Positions 25,947 through 36,062 of a stretch of DNA of 64,000 bases are shown piece by piece; position 1 is the first letter of the stretch, and each line of letters starts with the position of its first letter. Origin of the DNA: Lachnospiraceae bacterium UBA4631 (GTDB lineage: Bacteria > Bacillota > Clostridia > Lachnospirales > Lachnospiraceae). A program made the translations under genes and the position numbers. The stretch lies in assembly GCA_002406015.1 (NCBI GenBank), contig DHMX01000017.1:50564-114563 (forward strand), given 5' to 3'. The notes under the pieces are model-generated. The model saw nothing but the letters and a program-made list of their open reading frames with translations, was not told the origin of the DNA and ran no database searches.

Positions 25947-28900
25947 CTATTTATACTTGGCTCCTCCAAGCTTTCGATATATAGCCAGTGCTGCCTCTGA
26001 ATCCTGTCTTCCGACCATATCCTGAAAACCAAGCACCGATAGTATCATAATTGACTGAATCCGGTTTTTACGGATTGTATTGTATGGTCCGGCAGAATAC
26101 AGAAGGGAACGGATAATTTCAAATCCCACCGACTGTGAAAGCTCGTCAAAGGATTCAAATCCAAGGGCAGTCTGAAGCAATTCCCGGTTGCTGTATTTTT
26201 TAAGTCCTTCCGGCTGCTTTTTTTGCAACCCGGACGCTTCGTATGCGGTTCGCAATTTGATAAGCTTTGGATTTTCTGCATTTCCTAATTCCAAATAATT
26301 TTCCACCACCTTACGGTCTGTAAAATACTGATGGATAAAGAACGCACACTCAACTGCCTTATCCGCAAGCTCGGTATAGACCTCTACACTCTCTCCGCCA
26401 AACTGTTCTGCCAGATTTTTCGCAACATCCTTAACATCCGTGATTGCCTGCCGATACTGATTTTGATAGGTCTGGTATTTTGCAGATTCCATTGCCCGCC
26501 GGTTCCGCATTTCTCCGGAAGCACTTAACGCTTCCTGTGAGCTTGACTGTGAGGCTGCCGCTATTTCTTTCTCCTTAGCGTCCTCCTCTGCTGCCTCTTT
26601 GGCTTTTGCATCGGATTCGTTAAGCTCCTTCAGATTCTTCATAACCTTTGCGAAATCTGCAACTGATTTTATCACTTCACCGGCAGTGTTCACCAAGCCT
26701 GTAACAGTTCCGGCTTTTTCCACTACACCCTGTATGCCTTCAACCTTGTTTTTATCTATGAATTTTTCTATATATTCTTTGGTTTCTTCATCCTCCAGCT
26801 TTTCTCCGACGGTCTCTGCCTTTTCATTTACGGTTTCGTTTGCACTCATCAAAACACTCATTACGGAAGGCTTCTCCTGTGCTTCCTCTTCCTCTGTAAA
26901 GCCGTATTTGTATGCCTTCTCCGCTGCTTCGTTAGAAATACTTGTGATTATATCCTGCAAAATGCCATATGACCGCAGATTTTGGGATGCAATATCCACT
27001 GCCATTCTTCCAAAGAAGTGCGTTGCACGATTACCCGCAGTATGCAGATTCTTTCTTAAATATTCACTCTCAAACTGAAATACACCGCCTTCCTTCAAAT
27101 CTCCGCGTGATACATAAAGCTCATAATCTTCTGCTAAAATCTGTGCTTCTGTACTGGTTCGATTTACAAACTGCAACGCCCTTGCAAACAGTTTCCAGTC
27201 AACCGCAGTCTTTCTTCCCTTCCGGAAGTAATTCGATAAATGACTTTCATCCAGACGGAAGTCTTCTTTTTCAAACATCATGGAATCATCTATCTGGTGG
27301 GATAGCAAAGACATTACCGCCTTCTTTTCTGCATTGTCTAATTTCATCCGATTCTTATGGGAGGATGCATTCTTCAGATATTCATTTGCCAGTCTGTCTC
27401 TTTCCTGCGGATTCACATAATCACGTTCTGCACGTCCGAAATAGGAGGCAACAAAATCTTCTTTGGAAACATCCAGCACATCCCTGTGTTCCAATGCCCG
27501 TAAGAACAGGCTCTTTTGATTTTCGTCTAATGCATAATAGCCTGCCATAAGAGCCGCTACCTGCTCTTGATTCTTCATATCCTCTTCTGCCTGCTTCTGA
27601 AGGAATTCGTCAAATTCTTCTTGTGTCAGAGAAGGCTTCTGCTCATATTTCTTATATACGTCAATTGCCTTTTTATTTTTGGTTTTAGCAATCAGTTCCG
27701 GTTCCGTTGCTTTCCGTATAGCAGCAATTCTGGTCTGGTATCTTACAAGCTCCTCTTCTGTCTTCAATGCATTCCGGAAAAGCTGCCAGTCAATTAATGT
27801 CTTACGCTCCATTGCCGCTTTTACAAAATCATCCTTTTGCAAAAATCGTCCGGTCATATCCACATCATCTCTTAATTGGAAGCTGCATAGTGATAAGAAT
27901 GCCTGCGTGCAAGATGCATGACTGCCGCCTTCTTTCAGTAGTTTCTGTCGGTCTTCTCCTTTCAACTGCTCAAGGAGTTCCGCACGTCCCTTCCAATCCA
28001 CATAATCATGGAAATTGTTGAACTTCTCCGGTTTCATCGGTTCATCCAGTATTGTCCGTTTTTGAAGAAGTACCACTAAGCGTTTGCATCTGTCTGCATC
28101 CAGCTTTTCCAGTACCTGCTTCATATCCTCCTGTCCGTCTTCTGCTGCCAGCTTCCGCAGTACCTCTAACCATTCCTGCGGACTGTCAATCTCCTGCTTT
28201 ACAAGTTCCTTGCGTCGATTCTGCTTCTCATCCTGTATCAGCATCAATTCCTCGTTAAGGAAACCGGCTCCGCCATTTAAGCGGTTCCAATTCTTTGGTC
28301 GGTTATTCCGGTATTGCGTTATACATAATTTCGTAAAGGTCATTACCTTCTTAAAAACGTCTTCGTTAACAATACCGCTTCCCCGACTCAGCCTTTCCAC
28401 TACCATTCCGTATTGAATCTCCGGTTTAAACGCCTCATTCCGGATATAATGCTGTATCTGCTCCTTCAGGTTCTGTACGGCATTGGCATCCTCTCCCATA
28501 TCCTTAAGAACCAACTTAGCCCCGGCAAGCTGTTCACTTGCCAGAAACTGTCCCGGAATCATCAGCGTCAGTGCAAACAATTGCCGCTGCTTATCGTCTA
28601 ACTGATTGTACTCTTTCAAAAATTCCTGATTGCTGTCCCCAATTAGTTTTTCAAGGTCTTTTCTGGTTACGGCTGCCCCTTGTCGCTCCTCTGCCGATAA
28701 ATCATCCGAGGATACAGCTCCCAGTACGGTATCAAAATCCTGTACTGCATCACACAGCTTGTCATTCTCCATACATTTCTGCACCTCTTCCCGAAATGCC
28801 TGAAGATTCCCTTTTGTAATTCCCGCTAATATATCTGTCCGGAAATATTCAAGGAAGCCTGCCCGTATCTGCTCCTTATTTCCGCTAAGCTGCGATTTCC

Positions 28901-31900
28901 GGTTTGCTATCTCTTCAGAAATCACACGATTTGCTTGATATACGGATGCAAAATATTGCATCCGATTCTCGGCAAGTTCCTGAAATGCCATACCCGACAT
29001 GGTATAAAGTCCTATGGTTAAGCAATTCTTCACGTCTGCAATTTCCTGTTTCATAAATGCATACTGCTCCATCTGTTCCATGTCTGCAACACGCTTAACT
29101 ATCTCCTGCCGCTCCTGCAATTCTTTATAAAGCTTCAAGGCATCTCCCTGTGGTACAGCTTCTTCCTTATAATCGTGAAGATACAGATACATAAAATAGC
29201 GTTCCAACTGCATCCGGTTTTCTCCGTCTTTGAACGGCTTTGCTTCCATTAGCTGCTGATACCTTGTTGTAAGCCAGCTAACTTCTTTGTCCAGACTTTC
29301 AAACTTCGGACTTTCCTGTGAAAGATATTTTTCCACCAATATATTCCGAACCGGCTTCGGTATATCACTCCATTTCTTATCAATTGCCCTTTCAGTCTTA
29401 TCAATATCAATCTCTGTGACTGCATTCTTTTTATCGCCAACCGCAAGAATCGGAGAACATTGCCTATGTGCCTGTGTCCGCAGCTTCTGAAGCTGTTCCC
29501 TCACCGGCTGCTCAAGCTCGATTCCCACCGTCCGCTGATTAGCCGCCGCAATTCTTGTCTTTTGTATCTCATCCAACACAACACGCTCTGTCTCTACAAC
29601 CGGATGCTCCTCCATCTGTCTCCGGTAATCCGCGTACCAACTATCATATTGTGTCCGAAAATCTGCAGCACTGCTTGTGATACAGCGTTCTATCATATAC
29701 TGAATAAACGGAAGGAATATCTTATCCGCCTCCCTTGCATCCATATTCTGCCGCATCTGTGCAATTCTTTTATCCATATAATCTCTATTTACATCATATC
29801 GCTTCTTGCCATCCGACAAAACCATTTCCAAGGTTCTGTCACCTTTCAAAATCTCATTTGCATATTGATTACCTTTTAATACGGCTGACAGGATTCGCAT
29901 GGTCAATTCATCCCCGTATTTTGCATCTGCCTTTTTTAACCGTTCTTCCAGTGTTTTCCCATCGGTCTTCATATCTAAGAGCATCTGTGTAAATGTATTC
30001 ATGCTTTCCTGCCAATACAAGGAATCATGCTTTTTCCGGATTTCAGTCTGATTCTCCCGAAGGAACAACGTAACCGTACTGATGTCATACCTATACTGCC
30101 CGCGATTTATCACTTTAATCAACGGTTCCAGCTCCTGACATAATTCCCCCATATATGCCTGAAACTCTTCGTTCTCATCAAACATCATATGCTTCCAGAC
30201 ATCCTGCTCCTTCATCAGGAACGGAACCAGACCTCTAAATGCCTGATTGTCATAGTTTTCTAATTCTTCCTTCCTGATTTTTCCAACTTCAGCCGTTTTC
30301 TTTATCTCATCATTTTCAAAAATGCCTTTTCCATCGGAAATATAGCTTTCTAATTTTTTCAACAAATCATCAAAAGATTCCACTCCGTAATTTTTTAGGT
30401 TTTGGTCCTTCATTTTTTTTGGCAGTACAACCTTTTTGTCCGGTACATTTTGTTCTGTTGGTTTCAGTCTATCAAGCTGTTCCTTCATATCTTTGGGCAG
30501 AACCTTTTCTTTATCCAACACATTTTGTTCTGTTGGTTCCAGTCCACCAAGCACACTTGATAACCGGTTCATTAAACGTACTCTTTCCTCTTTCGGTCTT
30601 TCCTTAAACAGTTCTTCCACCTCACAACTTCGTTGAAGTGTACAATCCACTAAACTTGCTATGGTATTCTCATATGCAGCTTCATCCCCACCGTTTAATA
30701 CAGCTTCATATTTTTTCCCGGGTCCAAACAGTTCTTTTTCCATTCCGCACATCAGAAATTCCAGAAAATAATAACGTCGCCCTTCCTTATTCCCTGCGGT
30801 ATCTATTTTCTGCATTTTCCCAAGTGCCGTTCTCATTGTTAGGGACGCCCTTAATAAATTTCGCCTTTTTTCCAATCCATAAACTTTGTTACACTCAGCC
30901 TCAAAAACCGGTATCAATGCGTTGTTATTCGAATTGTCTCTGGCACTTGTTTCTTCAGTAATCAGCGTATCCCACATCCAATCTCTAAGACTCTTGCCTT
31001 GTAAGCAATTCTTCTTTGTTTCTTCGTTTTTCTCCATTTCCCGATAATAACGAAGCATTCTTATACAAAGCTCTTTAATCGCCCTAATTTCATACAAATT
31101 CTGTGCATTTAATAATTCCCATGCACCTCTTGCACGCCGGAAATGGTCTAATCTGTTTTGAACCTTCCGCTGGGCTTTATCTTCAACCTTTAAAATATTA
31201 CAATGCAGTGGTGTTGTATCCTCTTCCTCGCTACCAAGCAAATAAAGGAGCCTTCTTTCACTTACCTGTTTCTGCTTCTGCTCATTTTTCCATTCTTCCT
31301 GCAGAACTATATCGAAGTTTTGCTCTGTTACTTCACCCAAAATCATCTTTTCCATAAGTATACTCCGAAGCTTCATTTCTGCCACTCCGGAAATCTCTGC
31401 CCACTTTTCTGCGGTTTTTCCCAAATTTGCACGCAGATATACACACAAATTCTGATACTGGGCTGCAGTTAAGTGCTCCAGCATATCAAAATTATCTATC
31501 CCCTCCATATATTTCAGATGCTCCGCCAGTTTCTTACCTTTCAGCAGCTTTGCAATCTCCCGCATCACAAGCTCTTTGTGTGATGAATAGATAGTTCCGA
31601 ATCCACTCCACTCACAGAGGTCAGCTCCCTCTAACCGTTTTTTATACGGTAAATATTCTGAAGATACCTCTATCTTTTTTTCAGAATAAAAATATTCATT
31701 CCAACTGATTTTTTCGGTATCCCCAACCTCCTTTACTTCTTCTATTTTCTCATTCAGAAGCTTCTCAAATTCTTCACTTTCTATACATAAATATTCACTT
31801 TCCAGTGCAGATAACGCTTTCCATCCGGCTTCGGAAAATCTCATTGTTCCAACCTTTTTACCGAATAAAGCCGCATTCTTTTCTGCGTATTGCTTATACT

Positions 31901-33626
31901 GGTTCAAGGCATCGGTCAATTTTTTAGCATCCTTCATATCTACGTTTTGCTTCATCAGAAGTGTCTGTGCCTGTTCTGCGAATCCATCCGGAAATCCGCT
32001 GTTCTTCATTGCGTCCTTCATTGCCTCATTTCTGGCATTTGCTTCTACGGAAAAAATACCCAGATGTGCCAGCATTTGACGTGCCTCATATGCAATTACT
32101 GCCGAAGAGCTTGTATACCAATACACCCCTAACTGCTTCTTAAAATCAGAAAACGCTATTTCCCGACTGGTTTTCATCAGATTGCGTTCCAGCATTTTCC
32201 GCAGATTTTTCTCATTTTCCTGTACCTGAAGCTCAACCTCTTTTACATATGCCGTAAAATCTTCTTCCTTTGCATACAGAATCCATGACTGAATTGTATT
32301 GTCTTCCCAAAAGCTTTTCATATCCGGCTGCTTTAGCTCCGGAAGCCGTTCTTCCAACATTGTCTTTCTTGCCTGATACGGACGAACATCCACATCCTGT
32401 ATAAGCTGTTCAAATACCTCCTCGGTAATATCTGATTCTGCTTCTTTTCCTTCTAATTCCTGCAGCACCTTATTACTTAAGCTGTTCATATCAAGCTTTT
32501 GTCCCAGCTTTGCACAAATCTTCTCTTTCAGCCGAGGCATTCCAAGTGTCAGCTCCTCATGCTCTGAAACATATGCTTCTATTACTCCAAGCTCCTTATC
32601 CAGTCTATGTACCAGACGCTCCATACGCTTAATTACTTCATTGCCCAGAATATTAACCGAATCCTCGCCCTGTCCGATTTCCAGCACTCTTCCCATTACA
32701 TTTTTTAGAAGCGGCTCATAATACTCTTGAAACCATGGCTTTTTATACCGGTTATATTTAATAATTTCCCTTAGCTTTTCTTCCCGCGTTTCTTCAATGT
32801 AGTTTTCAACCGGATTATTGACGCATACAATAGAAGCAGCATAGGTTGCCGTCATAGCTATGCCGCATAGAGTAGAAAATGCCTGTAGATTCACCTGCGA
32901 TTTGTCTACTTGATTCAAATAATTACGAAGTGCTACCGAGGCACATTGATACAACAACAAATATGCCATTCCCGGATTTTGTCCGATTACCTTCATTCCG
33001 ACAGCTTCATTTTGTTCATCCTTCATTTTAAGGTAATGAGCGGTGTTTGCTTCTCCTGTTTTTAAGTTCAGATTCTGATACTGTTGTATTAAAGTATGGG
33101 CTTCCTCTTGTGTAAAGTCGGCAGCAGAAGTCTCCCTAAGTTTTTTTAAGATTTCACAAAGGGCTTTCATTTCTCCCGTTTGTTCGACTCCCTTTGCTAA
33201 GAGGTTGTCCGGCTGAAATACATCCGTTCCTGCCTTTTCCTTCATACAGGTCTGGAAAGCTTGTTCCACCTGTGTCATATCTGTTTCATCCTTACCCTTT
33301 AACTGAACCTCCAGCTCATTTTGCATATCAGCTACAGTATCGTTTAATATATCCTGCTTATGATGTTCCCGCAATTCCTTCAATTCCCGGCGTTCCCTGT
33401 ACCGTAGCTTGAATAAAAACGGACTGTTTGCCTCCTGCTGTTCCAATTCCTCTTTTCGTCTATATATATCATACTCGAAGCCAACAATTCCCTTTTCGCC
33501 TTGCGGAATTTGCCGAAGCTGCTGCATCGTTTGCTGCTGCATCATTTGCTGCTGCACATCCTGCTGCTTATCGTTTATTGTTGTAATATCCGTTTTTTTT
33601 CTTTCACTGTATATGCTGCTATCCAT
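25947..33626 (-). CDS. Giant predominantly helical protein of unknown function
   Basis: About 2559 residues, uninterrupted, and the largest gene in the window. I recognise no family. It has a Gln-rich N-terminus (about residues 20-40, QQQMMQQQTMQQL), then long charged helical segments throughout, with no signal peptide. The C-terminal third has two related units of about 110 residues (near 1850-1956 and 2037-2156), each with an ILD or VLD segment, an LLSxQ-like helix and a final DWxLFxxAL motif. Near 1050-1100 there is a 25-residue tandem duplication (PTEQNV...). The region near 2300-2380 is a coiled coil rich in Ala, Lys and Glu. The ATG at 33626 has AAGGAG 7 nt upstream. It starts 15 bp after a GNAT gene. 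Confidence 0.85.
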   Translation of the reverse strand: MDSSIYSERKKTDITTINDKQQDVQQQMMQQQTMQQLRQIPQGEKGIVGFEYDIYRRKEELEQQEANSPFLFKLRYRERRELKELREHHKQDILNDTVADMQNELEVQLKGKDETDMTQVEQAFQTCMKEKAGTDVFQPDNLLAKGVEQTGEMKALCEILKKLRETSAADFTQEEAHTLIQQYQNLNLKTGEANTAHYLKMKDEQNEAVGMKVIGQNPGMAYLLLYQCASVALRNYLNQVDKSQVNLQAFSTLCGIAMTATYAASIVCVNNPVENYIEETREEKLREIIKYNRYKKPWFQEYYEPLLKNVMGRVLEIGQGEDSVNILGNEVIKRMERLVHRLDKELGVIEAYVSEHEELTLGMPRLKEKICAKLGQKLDMNSLSNKVLQELEGKEAESDITEEVFEQLIQDVDVRPYQARKTMLEERLPELKQPDMKSFWEDNTIQSWILYAKEEDFTAYVKEVELQVQENEKNLRKMLERNLMKTSREIAFSDFKKQLGVYWYTSSSAVIAYEARQMLAHLGIFSVEANARNEAMKDAMKNSGFPDGFAEQAQTLLMKQNVDMKDAKKLTDALNQYKQYAEKNAALFGKKVGTMRFSEAGWKALSALESEYLCIESEEFEKLLNEKIEEVKEVGDTEKISWNEYFYSEKKIEVSSEYLPYKKRLEGADLCEWSGFGTIYSSHKELVMREIAKLLKGKKLAEHLKYMEGIDNFDMLEHLTAAQYQNLCVYLRANLGKTAEKWAEISGVAEMKLRSILMEKMILGEVTEQNFDIVLQEEWKNEQKQKQVSERRLLYLLGSEEEDTTPLHCNILKVEDKAQRKVQNRLDHFRRARGAWELLNAQNLYEIRAIKELCIRMLRYYREMEKNEETKKNCLQGKSLRDWMWDTLITEETSARDNSNNNALIPVFEAECNKVYGLEKRRNLLRASLTMRTALGKMQKIDTAGNKEGRRYYFLEFLMCGMEKELFGPGKKYEAVLNGGDEAAYENTIASLVDCTLQRSCEVEELFKERPKEERVRLMNRLSSVLGGLEPTEQNVLDKEKVLPKDMKEQLDRLKPTEQNVPDKKVVLPKKMKDQNLKNYGVESFDDLLKKLESYISDGKGIFENDEIKKTAEVGKIRKEELENYDNQAFRGLVPFLMKEQDVWKHMMFDENEEFQAYMGELCQELEPLIKVINRGQYRYDISTVTLFLRENQTEIRKKHDSLYWQESMNTFTQMLLDMKTDGKTLEERLKKADAKYGDELTMRILSAVLKGNQYANEILKGDRTLEMVLSDGKKRYDVNRDYMDKRIAQMRQNMDAREADKIFLPFIQYMIERCITSSAADFRTQYDSWYADYRRQMEEHPVVETERVVLDEIQKTRIAAANQRTVGIELEQPVREQLQKLRTQAHRQCSPILAVGDKKNAVTEIDIDKTERAIDKKWSDIPKPVRNILVEKYLSQESPKFESLDKEVSWLTTRYQQLMEAKPFKDGENRMQLERYFMYLYLHDYKEEAVPQGDALKLYKELQERQEIVKRVADMEQMEQYAFMKQEIADVKNCLTIGLYTMSGMAFQELAENRMQYFASVYQANRVISEEIANRKSQLSGNKEQIRAGFLEYFRTDILAGITKGNLQAFREEVQKCMENDKLCDAVQDFDTVLGAVSSDDLSAEERQGAAVTRKDLEKLIGDSNQEFLKEYNQLDDKQRQLFALTLMIPGQFLASEQLAGAKLVLKDMGEDANAVQNLKEQIQHYIRNEAFKPEIQYGMVVERLSRGSGIVNEDVFKKVMTFTKLCITQYRNNRPKNWNRLNGGAGFLNEELMLIQDEKQNRRKELVKQEIDSPQEWLEVLRKLAAEDGQEDMKQVLEKLDADRCKRLVVLLQKRTILDEPMKPEKFNNFHDYVDWKGRAELLEQLKGEDRQKLLKEGGSHASCTQAFLSLCSFQLRDDVDMTGRFLQKDDFVKAAMERKTLIDWQLFRNALKTEEELVRYQTRIAAIRKATEPELIAKTKNKKAIDVYKKYEQKPSLTQEEFDEFLQKQAEEDMKNQEQVAALMAGYYALDENQKSLFLRALEHRDVLDVSKEDFVASYFGRAERDYVNPQERDRLANEYLKNASSHKNRMKLDNAEKKAVMSLLSHQIDDSMMFEKEDFRLDESHLSNYFRKGRKTAVDWKLFARALQFVNRTSTEAQILAEDYELYVSRGDLKEGGVFQFESEYLRKNLHTAGNRATHFFGRMAVDIASQNLRSYGILQDIITSISNEAAEKAYKYGFTEEEEAQEKPSVMSVLMSANETVNEKAETVGEKLEDEETKEYIEKFIDKNKVEGIQGVVEKAGTVTGLVNTAGEVIKSVADFAKVMKNLKELNESDAKAKEAAEEDAKEKEIAAASQSSSQEALSASGEMRNRRAMESAKYQTYQNQYRQAITDVKDVAKNLAEQFGGESVEVYTELADKAVECAFFIHQYFTDRKVVENYLELGNAENPKLIKLRTAYEASGLQKKQPEGLKKYSNRELLQTALGFESFDELSQSVGFEIIRSLLYSAGPYNTIRKNRIQSIMILSVLGFQDMVGRQDSEAALAIYRKLGGAKYK
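30405..30555 (-). repeat. 75-bp in-frame tandem duplication in the giant gene
   Basis: Two adjacent units with a 75-bp period (for example the shared CATTTTGTTCTGTTGG blocks at about 30446 and 30521). They encode two copies of a 25-residue segment with the core PTEQNV and LPK(D/K)MK. The copies have diverged moderately. Confidence 0.8.
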
Positions 33627-33641
33627 CCTCATTCTCCTTAC

Positions 33642-34481
33642 TTATATCCATAATCTTCCTTCGGTTGACGGTTCCCATGTAATCTCAATGTTGCCCAGAA
33701 GCTTTTTTGCCAGTGGTAAGGTATTTTCCTCTACACAGGCAAATTCCAGATATTTAAGATGTGCAACCGGTGAAAGCAATGCCTCTAAAACCTCCTTCAG
33801 AAGCCGGATTCCCTCGGTGCCTGCTGCCTTATCCAAAAAGAGAAGGTCCAGAATATAGGTATCTTTTTCCTGTGACGGACGAACCAGTGCGATACCGCCT
33901 AATTTTTCTCCTATCGTCAACACCATACTGTATCGCCTGTCTGCATTTAAATAATCTGCCCGGCTAATCATATAGGCATTTCGCTTTTCATATCCCCTGA
34001 TGATGGAACGCATCTGCTTTGGTGTAAGATATTGAAGCGGTATCATCCGGACTCCCTTCTTTTTTTCTCTTAATTGCATGGAATGTAGCGGAGCCTCCAA
34101 TAGCTGCTGTCTTGATATATGAATATTCGCTGTAGAATCCTCTTGAAGCTCAAACCGCCGTTTTGCAAGCATATAGCTTATCACAGCGGAAGATGCACTG
34201 TTAGAATCATAGATTAAAAATAGTTGCTCTGCGTTTTGTTGCTTTGTCAATACGATTGCCGCATCCAAAAGTTTACTTCCCACGCCCTGTCTCCGGTACT
34301 CTTTCTTGACCCAAAGCCATGACATCTGATACCCGTCCTTCATTTCTTCCATGACGGCAGCTCCCAGAAGCGTGTCTTCCTCTTCGCATTTTATTACCAT
34401 TACTTGTCTGAACCAAAACCGAGCGGGTATTAACTCCTGTAATTCCCCTTGTATTTCGCCCTTCGTGACTGTCACCTTCAT
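33642..34481 (-). CDS. GNAT-family N-acetyltransferase
   Basis: A 279-residue protein. The N-terminal half is a GNAT domain with the acetyl-CoA loop KKEYRRQGVGSKLLDAA at about residues 78-95. The C-terminal half (about 140-279) looks like a second, more degenerate GNAT-like domain with GEKLGGIALVRPS. The substrate is unknown. It is directly upstream of the giant gene, with 15 bp between, so the two are almost certainly co-transcribed and acetylation of the giant protein or its target is possible. Confidence 0.82.
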   Translation of the reverse strand: MKVTVTKGEIQGELQELIPARFWFRQVMVIKCEEEDTLLGAAVMEEMKDGYQMSWLWVKKEYRRQGVGSKLLDAAIVLTKQQNAEQLFLIYDSNSASSAVISYMLAKRRFELQEDSTANIHISRQQLLEAPLHSMQLREKKKGVRMIPLQYLTPKQMRSIIRGYEKRNAYMISRADYLNADRRYSMVLTIGEKLGGIALVRPSQEKDTYILDLLFLDKAAGTEGIRLLKEVLEALLSPVAHLKYLEFACVEENTLPLAKKLLGNIEITWEPSTEGRLWI

Positions 34482-34691
34482 CCCAGTTCCCCCTAATCAA
34501 ATATAGATTTCAAGATTATTTTTTATATGATTTCTTCGTATTTAAATATCTAAAACGGTTGTCCTTATTATATCAATTTCCCGTCATTAACACTAGCTTA
34601 ATTTCTCATTTTGCTTCTTAAGATTATTTATATGATTTTTGGTTACACTAGAAACAGAATTTATACCTAAATAAGAAAGGAAGTCCACATC

Positions 34692-36062
34692 TTGGAATCT
34701 ATCTGGAATAAAACCGTTGAAATCCCGAATAAAAAAAGTCTTGTGGAGGACATCCATGTAAAAAATGTCGTAATCGGAGCCGGTATGGCAGGCATTCTTA
34801 CAGCATGGTCTCTCATGCGTAGAGGACAGGAGGTTATTGTGCTGGAAGCCAATGAAATCGGAAGTGGGCAATCCGGATATACGACAGCGAAAATCACCAG
34901 TCAGCATGGTCTGTTTTATGACCGAATGATTCGTCTTGTGGGGAAGGAAGCCGCCAGAGAATACGCGGTTGCCAATGAACAAGCAATCCGTCATTTTGAA
35001 AAAATAGTGCAGGCTGAAAACATAGACTGCCATTTTGAAAGCAAGCCCGCCTATCTATATACGCTTCAACAGACAGGTGTAGAGCCTCTTTACCGAGAAG
35101 CGGCTGCTGCCCGCTCTTTGGGCATTGATGCGGTCTTTCTAAGCGGAAATGAAATCACAGAGCTGCCATTTTCTGTAACGGCAGCGGTCCGCTTTGAACG
35201 GCAGGCACAATTTCATCCGCTGGAATTTATGAAGCATCTGGCAAACGAGCTTACTATTTATGAACATACGAAGGTTTTATCCGTAACTAAGAATCGAGTC
35301 TATACTGCGGATGCTGCTATACAGGCGGATAACATTATTTTTGCCACTCATTATCCTATCCTTAATGTACCGGGCTTTTATTTTGTGCGGCAGCATCAGG
35401 AGAAAAGCTATGTTCTGGCTTTGGCAAAGCAACGGGAATTAACCGGAATGTATTATAATATTGATTCCGACGGCTTATCCCTTCGTAGCGAAGGGGATGT
35501 ACTGCTGCTTGGCGGCGGCGGTCATCGAACCGGAAAATGTCTCTGCAAAGAAAAAAAAGGAGAACCATTCGGTTATTCCTTTCTGATAAAGCAGGCAGAA
35601 ACCTATTATCCGGATGCCGATATTATATGCCGCTGGTCGGCACAGGACTGTATGCCACATGATAGGATTCCGTTTATCGGTAAATATTCTGTTTTTCGCC
35701 CATACTGGTATGTAGCAACCGGATTTAAAAAATGGGGGATGACTTCTTCTATGGTTGCGGCACAACTGATTAGTAATCAAATCTGTGGTGTGACCCATTC
35801 CGAATATCCTGTTTTCCGCCCGCAACGACTTTTCATTCGGGCAGGCTTTAAAAATTTTCTTATGGATGTGGGGGAAAGTATTGCGGGTCTTACGAAAGGC
35901 TTATTTGCAGCCAAGGACAAGCGTTGTCGGCATATGGGCTGCAAATTAAGCCTTAACCCGGAAGAAGCTGTATGGGAATGCTCCTGCCATGGTTCCAGCT
36001 TCTATGAAGATGGCAGGCTAAAGAATAATCCGTCTAAGAAAGACCTTACAGGCTCTTTCTGA
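34692..36062 (+). CDS. FAD-dependent oxidoreductase with C-terminal Rieske domain
   Basis: 456 residues: an N-terminal DAO-type FAD fold (VVIGAGMAGILTAWSLMRRGQ, about 27-48) and a C-terminal Rieske [2Fe-2S] domain. Its ligands are Cys and His in CRHMGC and Cys and His in ECSCHGSSF. This fusion is common in Firmicutes and probably oxidises an amine or amino-acid-like substrate, with electrons leaving through the cluster. The start is TTG 34692 with AAAGGAAG about 9 nt upstream; I see no good ATG in frame. Its last 17 bp overlap the convergent alcohol dehydrogenase gene. Confidence 0.87.
   Translation: MESIWNKTVEIPNKKSLVEDIHVKNVVIGAGMAGILTAWSLMRRGQEVIVLEANEIGSGQSGYTTAKITSQHGLFYDRMIRLVGKEAAREYAVANEQAIRHFEKIVQAENIDCHFESKPAYLYTLQQTGVEPLYREAAAARSLGIDAVFLSGNEITELPFSVTAAVRFERQAQFHPLEFMKHLANELTIYEHTKVLSVTKNRVYTADAAIQADNIIFATHYPILNVPGFYFVRQHQEKSYVLALAKQRELTGMYYNIDSDGLSLRSEGDVLLLGGGGHRTGKCLCKEKKGEPFGYSFLIKQAETYYPDADIICRWSAQDCMPHDRIPFIGKYSVFRPYWYVATGFKKWGMTSSMVAAQLISNQICGVTHSEYPVFRPQRLFIRAGFKNFLMDVGESIAGLTKGLFAAKDKRCRHMGCKLSLNPEEAVWECSCHGSSFYEDGRLKNNPSKKDLTGSF

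Noticed and set aside
26599..33412. Several plus-strand ORFs of 60-190 codons opposite the giant gene
   Set aside because: All are antisense to one long intact frame, lack ribosome sites and have hydrophobic or Ser-rich shadow composition.
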